Source of the DNA: Bacteroidetes bacterium 46-16
Lineage (GTDB): Bacteria; Bacteroidota; Bacteroidia; Chitinophagales; Chitinophagaceae
Reading direction: 5' to 3'
DNA length: 44,925 nucleotides
Assembly: GCA_001897835.1 (NCBI GenBank)
Contig: MKUN01000019.1
Span: 56,675 to 101,599 of the forward strand
Shown here in pieces: positions 17,452-26,329 of the stretch (position 1 is the stretch's first letter; every line of letters starts with the position of its first letter). The position numbers and the translations under genes were made by a program. Under the pieces are notes generated by a model, which was not told the origin of the DNA, did not search any database, and saw only the letters and a list, made by a program, of their open reading frames with translations.

Positions 17452-18033
17452 ATGCAGGAGCAAATAAAGGATGCCGATATCATTCAACAGGTATTGAAGG
17501 GGCAGCAGGCTGTCTTTTCGATACTGGTGGATCGATACGGGCATTTCGTATTTACCATTGCGCTTAAGTATGTGAACAGCCGCGAGGAGGCCGAGGAACT
17601 GGCACAGGATACTTTTGTAAAGGCCTACCGTTTCCTCGCCGATTTTAATAATAAAAGTAAGTTCAGCACCTGGTTATATACCATAGCCCACAACACCTGC
17701 CTGTCGTTCCTGCGAAAAAAACAGGGGATCACTATTGCTGCGGATGAAGAACAGATCAATATGATTGCCGAACGCAGCGGCATGGCAGAACAGGCTTCGC
17801 ACCTCGGCGAAAGCCGCTCACAAAAAAAGGTGCTTGCAGAAGCAATACACATGCTGCCGCCTGCCGATGCCGAACTGATCAACCTATTTTACATGGCCGG
17901 GCAAAGCATTGAAGAGATAGGCCTCATAACGGGTATGGATGCCAATAATGTCAAGGTGAAACTGTTCAGGGCGCGGCAAAAGCTGAGGAGCATTATTGAA
18001 AAATATTACCGGGATGAATTAAGTTATCTGTAA
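17452..18033 (+). CDS. ECF-type RNA polymerase sigma factor
   Basis: The 193-residue protein has sigma region 2 (residues about 20-90; SREEAEELAQDTFVKAYRFL and the -10 contact block FSTWLYTIAHNTCLSFLR). Region 4 lies at about 135-185 (MAGQSIEEIGLITGMDANNVKVKLFRA cut across the helix-turn-helix). There is no region 3, as expected for ECF sigma factors. Three bases separate it from a downstream gene for a membrane protein that is probably its anti-sigma factor. A candidate self-directed promoter precedes it and a mirrored copy faces the divergent DUF6249 gene. The signal sensed is unknown. Confidence 0.93.
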   Translation: MQEQIKDADIIQQVLKGQQAVFSILVDRYGHFVFTIALKYVNSREEAEELAQDTFVKAYRFLADFNNKSKFSTWLYTIAHNTCLSFLRKKQGITIAADEEQINMIAERSGMAEQASHLGESRSQKKVLAEAIHMLPPADAELINLFYMAGQSIEEIGLITGMDANNVKVKLFRARQKLRSIIEKYYRDELSYL

Positions 18034-18036
18034 CCA

Positions 18037-18549
18037 ATGATCGTTAATTTTATACCTGCTATGGGCAAAGAAGAAATGGAAATGCAGTTATGGTCTTATA
18101 TAGATAAGACCTGCAGTGATGCTGAGGCGCAGCGCATTGCCGCCCTTGTAGCAGGTAATAAGCAATGGCAGGCTGCCCATCAGCAATTGCTGGCCCTTCA
18201 TCGCACACTTACCGTTATTGAGCCCGGCCAGCCTTCCATGCGCTTCAGCAAGGATGTCATGGAGGCAATAAGCGTTGCGCAGCCCGTACCTGCCAGCAAA
18301 AGCTATGTCAATCCATGGGTACTGCGGGGGGTAATGGCTGTTTTCGTCTTATTGCTCGCAGTCATCTTCATATACACATTACCACTTATCAATTGGTCTT
18401 CGGCAGCCAGGCCGGCAATGCCTTTCCGTTTTGATCTCAGCAAACTTGATATTGGTAAATGGTGGATGGCCATTGCGGGGGTCAACATCGTTTTACTCAT
18501 TATATTTCTCGATGCGTTTTTCCGGTTTAAGACAAAACATGCTCGGTGA
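18037..18549 (+). CDS. Probable anti-sigma factor-like membrane protein
   Basis: This 170-residue protein begins with a helical cytosolic part (LWSYIDKTCSDAEAQRIAAL, then AAHQQLLALHRTL) resembling the anti-sigma domain of many ECF partners, but without a zinc HxxxCxxC motif. Two membrane helices follow at about residues 91-113 and 145-165. The adjacency to the sigma gene (three bases) and this topology support an anti-sigma role; sequence alone does not prove it. The first ATG (18037) and a second in-frame ATG (18061, MGKEEMEM) are both possible starts. The later one fits the usual family start better. Confidence 0.72.
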   Translation: MIVNFIPAMGKEEMEMQLWSYIDKTCSDAEAQRIAALVAGNKQWQAAHQQLLALHRTLTVIEPGQPSMRFSKDVMEAISVAQPVPASKSYVNPWVLRGVMAVFVLLLAVIFIYTLPLINWSSAARPAMPFRFDLSKLDIGKWWMAIAGVNIVLLIIFLDAFFRFKTKHAR

Positions 18550-18600
18550 GCACAAGCCTTCCGCTATCATCTTCTTATAGGCATGAACGTAAAAAGATGA

Positions 18601-19254
18601 TCACAACCTGTTCAGCACACCGAGGTCAAAATCTTCCATACTGCCCAGTTTGGCATCTGCCAGGGCAAAACGAGGGTCGTCAAAATGCAGCGCATCAGGC
18701 ACCACGATCACCTTCATGCGGGCAGCCTTACCGGCTATCATACCGTTCACGGAGTCCTCGAGCACAGCACATTGCAGCGGCGAAGCGCCAAGCTCGGCAG
18801 CACAGTCGAGAAAAACTGCCGGGTGCGGCTTGCCCAGTTCTGCCCTGTCGGCCGAGTGGATGGCCTCGAAATAGTGCTTGATATCGAAGTGGCTTACCAG
18901 TTCATCGATCATCCGGTACGGTGATGACGAGGCCAGGCCTATCTTATAATGATGCGCTTTCAATAAGGCCAGTGCCTTCTTCACACCCTTCAATACCGAT
19001 CCTTTTTCTTTAGATGTAGTTATTATATCATCTAATATCTCATCGGCCACTTCAACCGGGCTGCTGCCCTCCCATGGAAATTTAACAGACCAATAATCGG
19101 TAACCTCGTATATACGCAGGCCTGTTGTTTCCTTAAAGCGCTCACGCGTGATAGGTATGCCATGCTTCCGGGCCACGCGCAGCATACTCTCGCCCCAAAG
19201 CGGCTCAGTATCAAGCAGTAAACCATCCATATCAAAAAGTACCGTATCTATCAT
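18601..19254 (-). CDS. hxpB: HAD-family sugar phosphatase (HxpB-like)
   Basis: The 217-residue protein is a haloacid dehalogenase phosphatase of the beta-phosphoglucomutase-like group. Motif I is FDMDGLLLDTEPLW with Asp8 as nucleophile and Asp10 as acid/base. Motif II is ASSSPY, and motifs III/IV are GKPHPAVFL and VLEDSVNGMIAGKAA. The sequence opening resembles E. coli YniC/HxpB, which removes phosphate from hexitol phosphates and 2-deoxyglucose 6-phosphate. The start is placed at ATG 19254 because MIDTVLFDMDG is the standard N-terminus; the open frame to 19383 is extension. It is convergent with the anti-sigma-like gene. Confidence 0.85.
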   Translation of the reverse strand: MIDTVLFDMDGLLLDTEPLWGESMLRVARKHGIPITRERFKETTGLRIYEVTDYWSVKFPWEGSSPVEVADEILDDIITTSKEKGSVLKGVKKALALLKAHHYKIGLASSSPYRMIDELVSHFDIKHYFEAIHSADRAELGKPHPAVFLDCAAELGASPLQCAVLEDSVNGMIAGKAARMKVIVVPDALHFDDPRFALADAKLGSMEDFDLGVLNRL

Positions 19255-19387
19255 ATAATGCAATAAGTAAAAGGCAATATCCAAAAATGCCTGTGTCAAT
19301 GATCTAAAGAGTGCTGCAAATATCGGTCTTGGGTGATATTTCGGGTGAAATTTTTGGCTTATGGCCGGTGAAATTCCCGTCAAATAC

Positions 19388-19395
19388 TATTTTTG
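19388..19395 (+). promoter_or_regulatory. -7 box TATTTTTG before the M16 protease pair
   Basis: Exact TAnnTTTG match ending 19 bases before the ATG at 19415. No TTTG at the expected -33 distance was found. Confidence 0.5.
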
Positions 19396-19414
19396 TAAAA
19401 AACCAACATATATT

Positions 19415-20746
19415 ATGCGGAAAGCTATACTGTCCCTGGTTGCCGGGACATTTTGTATTGCGGCGGGCATTCCGGCCTCAGGCAATATTAAATTTACCGA
19501 ATATGACCTGCCTAACGGCCTGCATGTGATCCTGCATGAAGACCATGCAACACCTATCGTGGCCGTATCTGTGATGTACCACGTAGGCTCAAAAAATGAA
19601 GACCCTGAGCGTACAGGCTTTGCCCACTTTTTCGAGCACCTGCTTTTCGAAGGCAGTGAGAACATAAAGCGCGGCGAATACATGAAGCTGGTACAGGCTG
19701 CCGGTGGCCAGTTGAATGCCAATACTACACAAGATCGTACCTACTATTACGAAGAGCTGCCATCCAACCAACTGGAACTGGCCCTATGGATGGAATCTGA
19801 GCGCATGCTGCATGCCAAGATAGATGACATAGGTGTGGAAACACAGCGTAAAGTGGTGAAAGAAGAAAAGAAACAACGTTACGACAACACCCCATATGGC
19901 CAGTTGCTCAACGTGGTATATGAGAACGACTTCACAAAACACCCTTACCGCTGGACGCCTATAGGCAAGGAGCAATATATAGACCAGGCGAAGCTGACCG
20001 AGTTCATGGACTTTTACAAGACCTTCTATGTGCCTAATAACGCTGTACTGGTAATAGGTGGCGACATTACAGTCGACCAGACCAAGGCACTGATCGCAAA
20101 ATACTTTGCCCCGATACCCAAAGGTACTAAGCCTATACCCCGCCCCAATATAGTGGAGCCGGAACAAACAGCAGAGCGCAGGGTGAAATTCTATGACAAC
20201 ATACAATTGCCTGCGGTCATCGTGGCATATCATGCACCTAAGCTGGGATCGGACGACTCTTATGCTATGGACATGCTTACCAACCTGCTCTCCAGGGGCA
20301 AGAGTTCACGTTTCCATAAAGAATTAGTGGACAAACAACAGAAAGCACTGGAATCAGGCGCTTTCTCCATACCTAATGAAGACCCGGGCGTAGTGCTGAT
20401 GTTTGGCATAACCAATGCCGGAGTACAGCCCGATGACCTGGAAAAAGGCATGCTTGCCGAAGTGGATAAAGTAAAGAACGGTGACATTAGCGATGACGAC
20501 CTCCAGAAACTTAAAAATCAGCAGGAAAACGATTTTGTATCGCAGAACCAGCGCATCCTCGGCGTCATCAATAACCTGGCTACTTATTACACCTTCCTCG
20601 GCAATGCCAACCTCATCAATACAGAACTGGAACGTTATAATAAAATAACCAAAGCCGACCTGAAACGCGTAGCCAATAAATACTTCACAAAGGAAAACCG
20701 CCTCGTGGTGGATTATTTACCCAAATCGGCACAAAAAAATAACTGA
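19415..20746 (+). CDS. M16 family zinc metallopeptidase, catalytic member
   Basis: The 443-residue protein has a signal peptide (residues 1-22) and the inverted zinc motif HFFEH at 71-75, with the third ligand expected in LALWMESERML. The insulinase/pitrilysin fold has two M16 halves. The following open frame encodes a non-catalytic partner, a common bacterial arrangement in which the two subunits form a chamber that degrades peptides. The start at ATG 19415 gives a proper signal peptide; the longer frame from 19361 does not. It should be periplasmic. The stop is 32 bases before the next start. Confidence 0.92.
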   Translation: MRKAILSLVAGTFCIAAGIPASGNIKFTEYDLPNGLHVILHEDHATPIVAVSVMYHVGSKNEDPERTGFAHFFEHLLFEGSENIKRGEYMKLVQAAGGQLNANTTQDRTYYYEELPSNQLELALWMESERMLHAKIDDIGVETQRKVVKEEKKQRYDNTPYGQLLNVVYENDFTKHPYRWTPIGKEQYIDQAKLTEFMDFYKTFYVPNNAVLVIGGDITVDQTKALIAKYFAPIPKGTKPIPRPNIVEPEQTAERRVKFYDNIQLPAVIVAYHAPKLGSDDSYAMDMLTNLLSRGKSSRFHKELVDKQQKALESGAFSIPNEDPGVVLMFGITNAGVQPDDLEKGMLAEVDKVKNGDISDDDLQKLKNQQENDFVSQNQRILGVINNLATYYTFLGNANLINTELERYNKITKADLKRVANKYFTKENRLVVDYLPKSAQKNN

Positions 20747-20778
20747 TCATCAGCTCTGTGAGCTTCAAAATATACAGC

Positions 20779-22866
20779 ATGAAAAAAATCATTCTATCGA
20801 TATTAACAATAGCACTGGCAACGGGAGCATGGGCACAGGAGCTGGATCGCAGCGTACGCCCCAAACCCGGCCCTGCACCTATTATAAAACTGGGTGAAAC
20901 AAAAAGCTTTACCCTCGATAACGGGCTCAAGGTATTTGTGGTAGAGAACCACAAACTGCCTACCGTATCCATGGACATACAGTTTGACATCAAACCCGAA
21001 CTGGAAGGCGACATGACCGGCTTTCACGATATGATGTCGGAGTTGCTTACCAGCGGCACCAAAACCCGCTCTAACGACGAGTTTAATAAACAAATAGATT
21101 TCATTGGCGCAAGCATTAGGGCAAGTGCTGATGAGATAAGCGCCGGCGGCCTCAAGAAGCACATCAATAAAATAATGGAGCTGGTGAGCGATGTGGCCAT
21201 GAATGCCGACATGAAGCAAAGCGAACTGGACAAAATAAAGAAACGCACCTTATCTGAACTGGAAGTAGCCAAAAACCAGCCCGATGCTATGCTGAGCAAC
21301 CTGACAGCAGTACTCAACTATGGCAAGAAACATCCTTACGGCGAAGTGGCTACCGAAGAAACGGTGAACAAGATAACACTGGAACGCTGCAAGAAATATT
21401 ACAACACCTACTTCCGCCCCAATGTTGCTTACATGGCAATAGTGGGTGATATAACTCTTGCCGAAGCAAAACCACTGGTGGAAAAATACTTTGGCAAATG
21501 GCAAAAGGACGTAGTGCCTACCTCTACTTACCAGGTATCTTACCCCATGACCCTGCGCGTGAACAAAGTAGCATTTGCTGCAAGGGAAGGCGCAGTGCAG
21601 AGCGTGGTGAACGTAACCCTGCCGATACTGCTGAGGCCCGGTATGGAAGATGTGATACCTGCCAAGGTAGCTAACGCCATTTTAGGTGGTGGCTCCCAGG
21701 GCCGCCTGTTCCTCGACCTCCGCGAAAAACACGCATGGACCTACGGCAGCTACTCATCACTTAGGGAAGATGACATGGTAGGCAACTTTACCGCTAACGT
21801 AAAATGCCGCAATGCCGTGACCGATAGCGCAATAGGCGCTGTGCTTGAAGAAATGAAAAGACTGCAAACTGAAAAAGTGAGCGATGAAGACCTGCAAAAC
21901 AGTATTGCTTACCTGTCGGGCAATTTTGCCATAGGTCTTGAAAGCCCTGAGCGCGTAGCACAGTATGCCATCAATATAGAGCGCTACAACATGCCTAAGG
22001 ATTACTACCAGAACTACCTGAAAAAGCTGAGCGAAGTAACCTCCCAGGATGTGCAGCTGATGGCCCAACGCTATATAGTTGCTGATAATACAAATATCAT
22101 CGTAGTAGGCAGCAGCGACATAGCCCCCTCGCTGGCGCACTATGCCAGCAGCGGCAAAGTAAGCTACTACGACAACTATGGCAATAAAGTAGAGCCTACC
22201 ATGACCAAAGCCGTGAGCGGTGATATTACAGCCGATGACGTACTGAAAAAATACATCAATGCCATAGGCGGCGAAAAGACCCTGAATGGCATCAAGGATA
22301 TCAAAACAGTGGCCAGCAGTGAGTACCAGGGCATACCCCTCGTGATCACAGAGGTTAAAAAATCACCTAATAAAATGATGGTTTTGGTTGAAGGCAATGT
22401 GAACGGCAATAAAATGACCTTGCAAAAGATAGCCTTCGACGGTAAAAGCGGCTATATGGAGGCACAGGGACAGAAAAAGGATATGGATGCCGATATGATA
22501 GAAAGCACAAAAGCTGATGCCGATATAGCCGTGGAAATGCACCCGGAAAAATATGGCCTCAAATACACGCTTAAGGGAATAGAGACCGTAGATGGCAGTG
22601 ATGCCTATGTATTGGAATCAGCTTCGGATAAAGGCAAGAAAACCACTTCCTACTTTGATACTAGGAGCGGGCTGCTCGTGAAGAAGGTGGAAAGCAATGG
22701 GGAAGGCAGCCAAAGCACAGAATATGCCGATTATAAAGAAATACCCGGCACAGGTGGCTTTAAGATACCGTACACTGCCAAGCAAGCATCTGGCGCCCAG
22801 GTATTCACAGCAAAAGTGGAAACAGTTGAAGTGAACAAGAACATACCGGATTCACAGTTCCAGTAA
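20779..22866 (+). CDS. M16 family non-catalytic subunit with an extra C-terminal domain
   Basis: This 695-residue protein has a signal peptide (residues 1-20, ending AWAQ) and two M16 domains to about residue 480. The HxxEH zinc motif is replaced by FHDMMSELL, so it should not hydrolyse peptides itself. It keeps the second-half RLFLDLREKHAWTYG substrate-contact region typical of M16 partner subunits. The last 200 residues (from LKKYINAIGGEKTLNGIKD) form an additional domain with LolA-like outer membrane lipoprotein-sorting character (beta-rich, YFDTRSGLLVKKVES). That domain may bind lipoprotein or membrane. It shares an operon with the catalytic M16 gene and is followed by a strong terminator. 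Confidence 0.88.
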   Translation: MKKIILSILTIALATGAWAQELDRSVRPKPGPAPIIKLGETKSFTLDNGLKVFVVENHKLPTVSMDIQFDIKPELEGDMTGFHDMMSELLTSGTKTRSNDEFNKQIDFIGASIRASADEISAGGLKKHINKIMELVSDVAMNADMKQSELDKIKKRTLSELEVAKNQPDAMLSNLTAVLNYGKKHPYGEVATEETVNKITLERCKKYYNTYFRPNVAYMAIVGDITLAEAKPLVEKYFGKWQKDVVPTSTYQVSYPMTLRVNKVAFAAREGAVQSVVNVTLPILLRPGMEDVIPAKVANAILGGGSQGRLFLDLREKHAWTYGSYSSLREDDMVGNFTANVKCRNAVTDSAIGAVLEEMKRLQTEKVSDEDLQNSIAYLSGNFAIGLESPERVAQYAINIERYNMPKDYYQNYLKKLSEVTSQDVQLMAQRYIVADNTNIIVVGSSDIAPSLAHYASSGKVSYYDNYGNKVEPTMTKAVSGDITADDVLKKYINAIGGEKTLNGIKDIKTVASSEYQGIPLVITEVKKSPNKMMVLVEGNVNGNKMTLQKIAFDGKSGYMEAQGQKKDMDADMIESTKADADIAVEMHPEKYGLKYTLKGIETVDGSDAYVLESASDKGKKTTSYFDTRSGLLVKKVESNGEGSQSTEYADYKEIPGTGGFKIPYTAKQASGAQVFTAKVETVEVNKNIPDSQFQ

Positions 22867-22881
22867 AAATAAATACCATAT

Positions 22882-22917
22882 AAAACAAAGGCCACCTAAG
22901 GGTGGCTTTTGTTTTTT
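22882..22917 (+). terminator. Rho-independent terminator after the M16 pair
   Basis: AAAACAAAGGCCACC, loop TAAG, GGTGGCTTTTGTTTT forms a 15-pair stem with one G-T pair and a following T-run. Confidence 0.88.
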
Positions 22918-22982
22918 AAAAAAGCTGCTATTTTTTCAGTCTATAGGCTTATTTACCTATCCCGAAAGCCGTACATTCTATG

Positions 22983-22990
22983 TACCTTTG
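22983..22990 (+). promoter_or_regulatory. miaB promoter -7 box TACCTTTG
   Basis: Exact TAnnTTTG match, the same octamer as before mutS2 and gap, ending 20 bases before the miaB ATG. Confidence 0.65.
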
Positions 22991-23010
22991 CGCAAACCGA
23001 ATCGGAAATT

Positions 23011-24429
23011 ATGGCAGACGTACTGCATAAAGTGATAGAAGAAAACCGGCAGGGCGAGGCATATGCCCCCTTTGCCGCCGACCCTAATGAATACAGTAAA
23101 AAATTCTACATAGAAAGTTATGGCTGCCAGATGAACTTCAGCGATAGCGAGATCGTGGCCTCCATACTACAGGAGGAAGGCTTTGGCGCTACCCGCAATT
23201 TTGAAGAGGCCAGCCTCGTGCTGCTCAATACCTGCTCGATACGCGAAAAGGCCGAACAGACAGTACGTAACAGGCTACAGGCATTCCGCAAGATAAAGGA
23301 GCAAAAACCGGGCATGCTCGTAGGCGTGCTGGGCTGCATGGCCGAGCGCCTGAAGGCCAAATTCCTCGAAGAAGAAAAGCTGGTGGATATCGTGGTGGGT
23401 CCCGATGCCTACCGCAGCCTCCCCGGCCTTATCTCGGAGGCCGAAACCGGGCAGAAAAGTGTGAACGTATTGCTGAGCCGGGAAGAAACCTACGCCGACA
23501 TTGCCCCCGTGCGATTGGACAGCAACGGCATCACCGCATTTGTAAGCATCATGCGGGGTTGCAACAATATGTGTTCCTTTTGCGTAGTGCCCTTTACCAG
23601 GGGCCGCGAACGCAGCAGGGATGCCCACAGCATCGTAAACGAATGTAAAGACCTCTTCGAACGCGGGTTCAGGGAAGTGACCCTGCTGGGCCAGAACGTG
23701 GATAGCTATTATTATAATGCCTCTGAACAGGAAAATGACGCCGTAACCTTTGCCAGGCTGCTCGAAATGGTGGCCCATATATCGCCGCTGCTGCGGGTAC
23801 GCTTCAGCACATCGCATCCTAAGGATATAACCGACGATGTACTGTACACGATGGCGAAGTACAACAACATTTGCAATTATATACACCTGCCCGTGCAGAG
23901 TGGCAGCACGCGCATACTGCAAATGATGAACCGTACCTATACCCGCGAGTGGTACCTGAACAAAGTGCAGCGCATACGCGAGATAATACCCGGTTGCGGC
24001 ATCAGTACCGATGTTATCACCGGCTTCTGCACCGAGACCGAGGAAGAGCATAAAGAGACCCTAAGCCTTATGGAGCTGAGCCGTTATGATATGGCTTATA
24101 TGTTTGCATACAGCGAAAGGCCCGGTACACTGGCCGCCCGCCGTTACAGCGACGATGTGCCCGAAGAAATAAAAAAGAGGAGGCTGGAAGAGATAATCAG
24201 TTTGCAGAACAGCCATTCGCGCGAAAGCTATAAGAACGATATCGGCAGCACCTTCGAAGTACTGATAGAAGGTGATAGCAAGCGCAGCGAATTAAAATGG
24301 TGCGGCAGGAATTCCCAAAATAAGATGGTAGTATTCCCTAAAGGGGATTACCAATTGAAGAAAGGCGATTACGTGAACGTAAAAATAACCGATGCCACAG
24401 CAGCAACCCTTATTGGAGAGATCGTATAG
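23011..24429 (+). CDS. miaB: tRNA-2-methylthio-N6-dimethylallyladenosine synthase
   Basis: MiaB is a radical-SAM methylthiotransferase that adds the 2-methylthio group to N6-isopentenyladenosine 37 of tRNAs reading U-initial codons. The 472-residue protein has the UPF0004 N-terminal cluster domain ([36 protein letters not shown]). The radical-SAM CX3CX2C is at Cys184, Cys188 and Cys191, and a C-terminal TRAM-like domain ends in TLIGEIV. The start is at ATG 23011, just after a -7 box; the frame to 22909 runs back into the upstream terminator. It is the first gene of the miaB-MntA/HepT-sigma54-lptE series; the stop is 6 bases before mntA. Confidence 0.95.
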   Translation: MADVLHKVIEENRQGEAYAPFAADPNEYSKKFYIESYGCQMNFSDSEIVASILQEEGFGATRNFEEASLVLLNTCSIREKAEQTVRNRLQAFRKIKEQKPGMLVGVLGCMAERLKAKFLEEEKLVDIVVGPDAYRSLPGLISEAETGQKSVNVLLSREETYADIAPVRLDSNGITAFVSIMRGCNNMCSFCVVPFTRGRERSRDAHSIVNECKDLFERGFREVTLLGQNVDSYYYNASEQENDAVTFARLLEMVAHISPLLRVRFSTSHPKDITDDVLYTMAKYNNICNYIHLPVQSGSTRILQMMNRTYTREWYLNKVQRIREIIPGCGISTDVITGFCTETEEEHKETLSLMELSRYDMAYMFAYSERPGTLAARRYSDDVPEEIKKRRLEEIISLQNSHSRESYKNDIGSTFEVLIEGDSKRSELKWCGRNSQNKMVVFPKGDYQLKKGDYVNVKITDATAATLIGEIV

Positions 24430-24435
24430 AGTCAC

Positions 24436-24753
24436 ATGATAGCATTGATAAAACAAAATATTGAAAAGATACAGGCCTTATGTAGTGCACACTATATCAA
24501 ATCGTTATACCTTATTGGCAGCGCAGCGAGAGCTGAAAGTAACTTTTTGGAAGATAGCGATGTTGACTTTTTATATCAGTTCAATTCCGAAACAATGCCG
24601 GAATCAGACTATGCAGACCATTATTTCGAGCTCTTATTCGGCCTCCAGGAACTATTAAAAAGAAAAGTAGATCTTGTAGCCGAGGAAAGAATAAAGAACC
24701 CTTACTTTATACAAAGCATAAACAAGGACAAATTTAAACTTTATGAATCCTGA
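24436..24753 (+). CDS. mntA: MntA-type nucleotidyltransferase antitoxin
   Basis: This 105-residue protein is a minimal nucleotidyltransferase. The signature GSX10DXD is present exactly (Gly28-Ser29, Asp40 and Asp42). In characterised type VII HepT-MntA pairs this enzyme adds AMP groups to a tyrosine of the HEPN toxin and so neutralises it. The following gene is the HEPN partner, and the two overlap by 11 bases. The pair is visibly richer in A/T and in TTA leucine codons than its neighbours, and sits between two otherwise conserved housekeeping genes, which suggests acquisition by transfer. The partner identity makes the antitoxin role likely; activity is inferred. Confidence 0.88.
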   Translation: MIALIKQNIEKIQALCSAHYIKSLYLIGSAARAESNFLEDSDVDFLYQFNSETMPESDYADHYFELLFGLQELLKRKVDLVAEERIKNPYFIQSINKDKFKLYES

Positions 24754-25081
24754 AGTATTAAAGTTCTTGTATGATATATATCAATCGATCAATGCTATCG
24801 AATCCTATTTAGTTGGCATAGAAACTCCTGCCGGGTATAAAAATGACAGCAAAACTATTGATGCTGTTGAAAGACGGCTGGCAATTATCGGGGAAGCACT
24901 AAATAAAGCCGACAAGTTAAATGCAGCATTAAGCATCTCCGATAAAACTAAAATAATTGGATTAAGGCATATTCTTGTTCATGATTATGATATGATGGAC
25001 AACAACTCGATATGGCTTATTTGTAAAAAGCATCTTCCGAAACTAAGGGAAGAAGTAAAAATCATTTTAGACCAGGGATAA
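24743..25081 (+). CDS. hepT: HepT-like HEPN-domain toxin (DUF86)
   Basis: The 112-residue protein is an all-helical HEPN protein. The RX4HXY active-site motif is intact at Arg75, His80 and Tyr82 (RHILVHDY), with the usual GEALNKADK helix before it. HepT toxins are ribonucleases; the tyrosine of the motif is the residue AMPylated by MntA. It overlaps mntA by 11 bases and its TAA shares a base with the ATG of the sigma-54 activator, so the three genes are translationally coupled. Both catalytic residues being present argues for a live toxin. The identification is strong by motif and by pairing. Confidence 0.88.
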   Translation: MNPEVLKFLYDIYQSINAIESYLVGIETPAGYKNDSKTIDAVERRLAIIGEALNKADKLNAALSISDKTKIIGLRHILVHDYDMMDNNSIWLICKKHLPKLREEVKIILDQG

Positions 25082-26313
25082 TGGACATTCAGAGTATAAA
25101 AAACAGGTTTGGGATAATCGGTAATTCACCTGCGCTCAATCACGCGCTTAACACAGCCATACAGGTGGCCAATACCGACCTGTCGGTATTGATAGTGGGC
25201 GAAAGTGGTGTAGGTAAAGAGGCTTTTTCAAATATCATACACGCCCTTTCGGCACGCAAGCATGCACCCTTCATAGCCGTCAATTGCGGCGCCATACCCG
25301 AAGGCACTATTGATAGTGAACTCTTTGGTCACGAGAAAGGCTCTTTTACAGGTGCTGTCGATAGCCGTAAAGGCTATTTCGAGACCGTGAACGGGGGCAC
25401 CATATTCCTCGATGAGATTGGCGAAATGCCCCTGGGCACCCAGGCCCGCCTGCTGCGTGTGCTGGAAACGGGTGAATTTATCCGTGTAGGCTCCTCCAAA
25501 GTACAAAAGACGGATGTGCGGGTCATCGCTGCTACCAATAAAGACCTGCTGGAATTTACCCAGCAAGGCAAATTTCGCGAAGACCTCTACTATCGCTTAA
25601 GCACCGTACCCATACGCGTACCATCACTCCGCGACAGGAGAGAAGATATACCCCTCCTGTTTCGCAAATTCGCTTCCGATTTTGCCGAGCGATACAAGAC
25701 CCAGTCAGTACAGCTCGATGAGCAGGCCCAGCAATTGCTGGTTTCCTACCCCTGGTATGGCAATGTGCGCGAGCTGAAGAACATTGCCGAGCAAATATCG
25801 GTACTGTCTACCGATAAGGTCATTACAGCCGAGGCTTTACAGCAGTTCCTGCCCGGCAACGGCCAGTCACGTAGCCTGGCACTGGTACCGGCCGGCGCCG
25901 GTAGCCCTGCACCATCTTTCAGCGAACACAGCAATACCGAAAGGGATATCCTCTACAAGCTGTTCTTTGACCTGAAGAAGGACATGAACGACCTGAAAAA
26001 GATGTTCTTCGATATGGCACAGCACCAGGGCTACACACAGCAAGGTATATCTGAGGCCATTATACCGGCATATAATCCGCAGGAGCCCCTCCTGGCACCG
26101 GCTAATTATACCGGGAACGCCCCGATCGTACTGCACCATACCGATCAGCATGAGGAAGTGGATGAAACACTCTTGTTATCAGAGCGTGAAAAAGAATTTA
26201 TCCTGAAAGCCCTGAAGAAACATAAAGGACGCAGAAGGGACGCCGCCAACGAACTCGGCATCTCCGAACGTACCTTATACCGGAAAATAAAAGAATATAA
26301 TATAAACGAGTAA
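25081..26313 (+). CDS. Sigma-54-dependent transcriptional activator (AAA+, no receiver domain)
   Basis: This 410-residue bacterial enhancer-binding protein begins directly with the AAA+ domain. Walker A is GESGVGKE (40-47) and the sigma-54 contact loop is GSFTGA (87-92, a conservative change from GAFTGA). Walker B is GTIFLDEIGEMP, and the arginine-finger region LREDLYYRLS-like is FREDLYYRLSTVPIR. A Gly/Pro-rich linker (about 255-360) leads to a C-terminal Fis-type helix-turn-helix (RRRDAANELGISERTLYRKI). With no receiver or GAF domain, control must come from levels or a partner. The miaB - activator - lptE - TPR - secG order is typical of Bacteroidota and suggests an envelope-related role. 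Targets are not indicated. Confidence 0.9.
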   Translation: MDIQSIKNRFGIIGNSPALNHALNTAIQVANTDLSVLIVGESGVGKEAFSNIIHALSARKHAPFIAVNCGAIPEGTIDSELFGHEKGSFTGAVDSRKGYFETVNGGTIFLDEIGEMPLGTQARLLRVLETGEFIRVGSSKVQKTDVRVIAATNKDLLEFTQQGKFREDLYYRLSTVPIRVPSLRDRREDIPLLFRKFASDFAERYKTQSVQLDEQAQQLLVSYPWYGNVRELKNIAEQISVLSTDKVITAEALQQFLPGNGQSRSLALVPAGAGSPAPSFSEHSNTERDILYKLFFDLKKDMNDLKKMFFDMAQHQGYTQQGISEAIIPAYNPQEPLLAPANYTGNAPIVLHHTDQHEEVDETLLLSEREKEFILKALKKHKGRRRDAANELGISERTLYRKIKEYNINE

Positions 26314-26329
26314 AGACCCTTTGCATCCT

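Noticed and set aside
18566-18601. ATCATCTT...AAGATGAT repeat between the anti-sigma-like and hxpB genes as a terminator
   Set aside because: The loop is about 20 bases and no T-run follows, so the evidence is too weak.
23275-24051. 258-codon antisense frame over miaB
   Set aside because: Composition is unlike a protein family and the sense frame is a clear MiaB.
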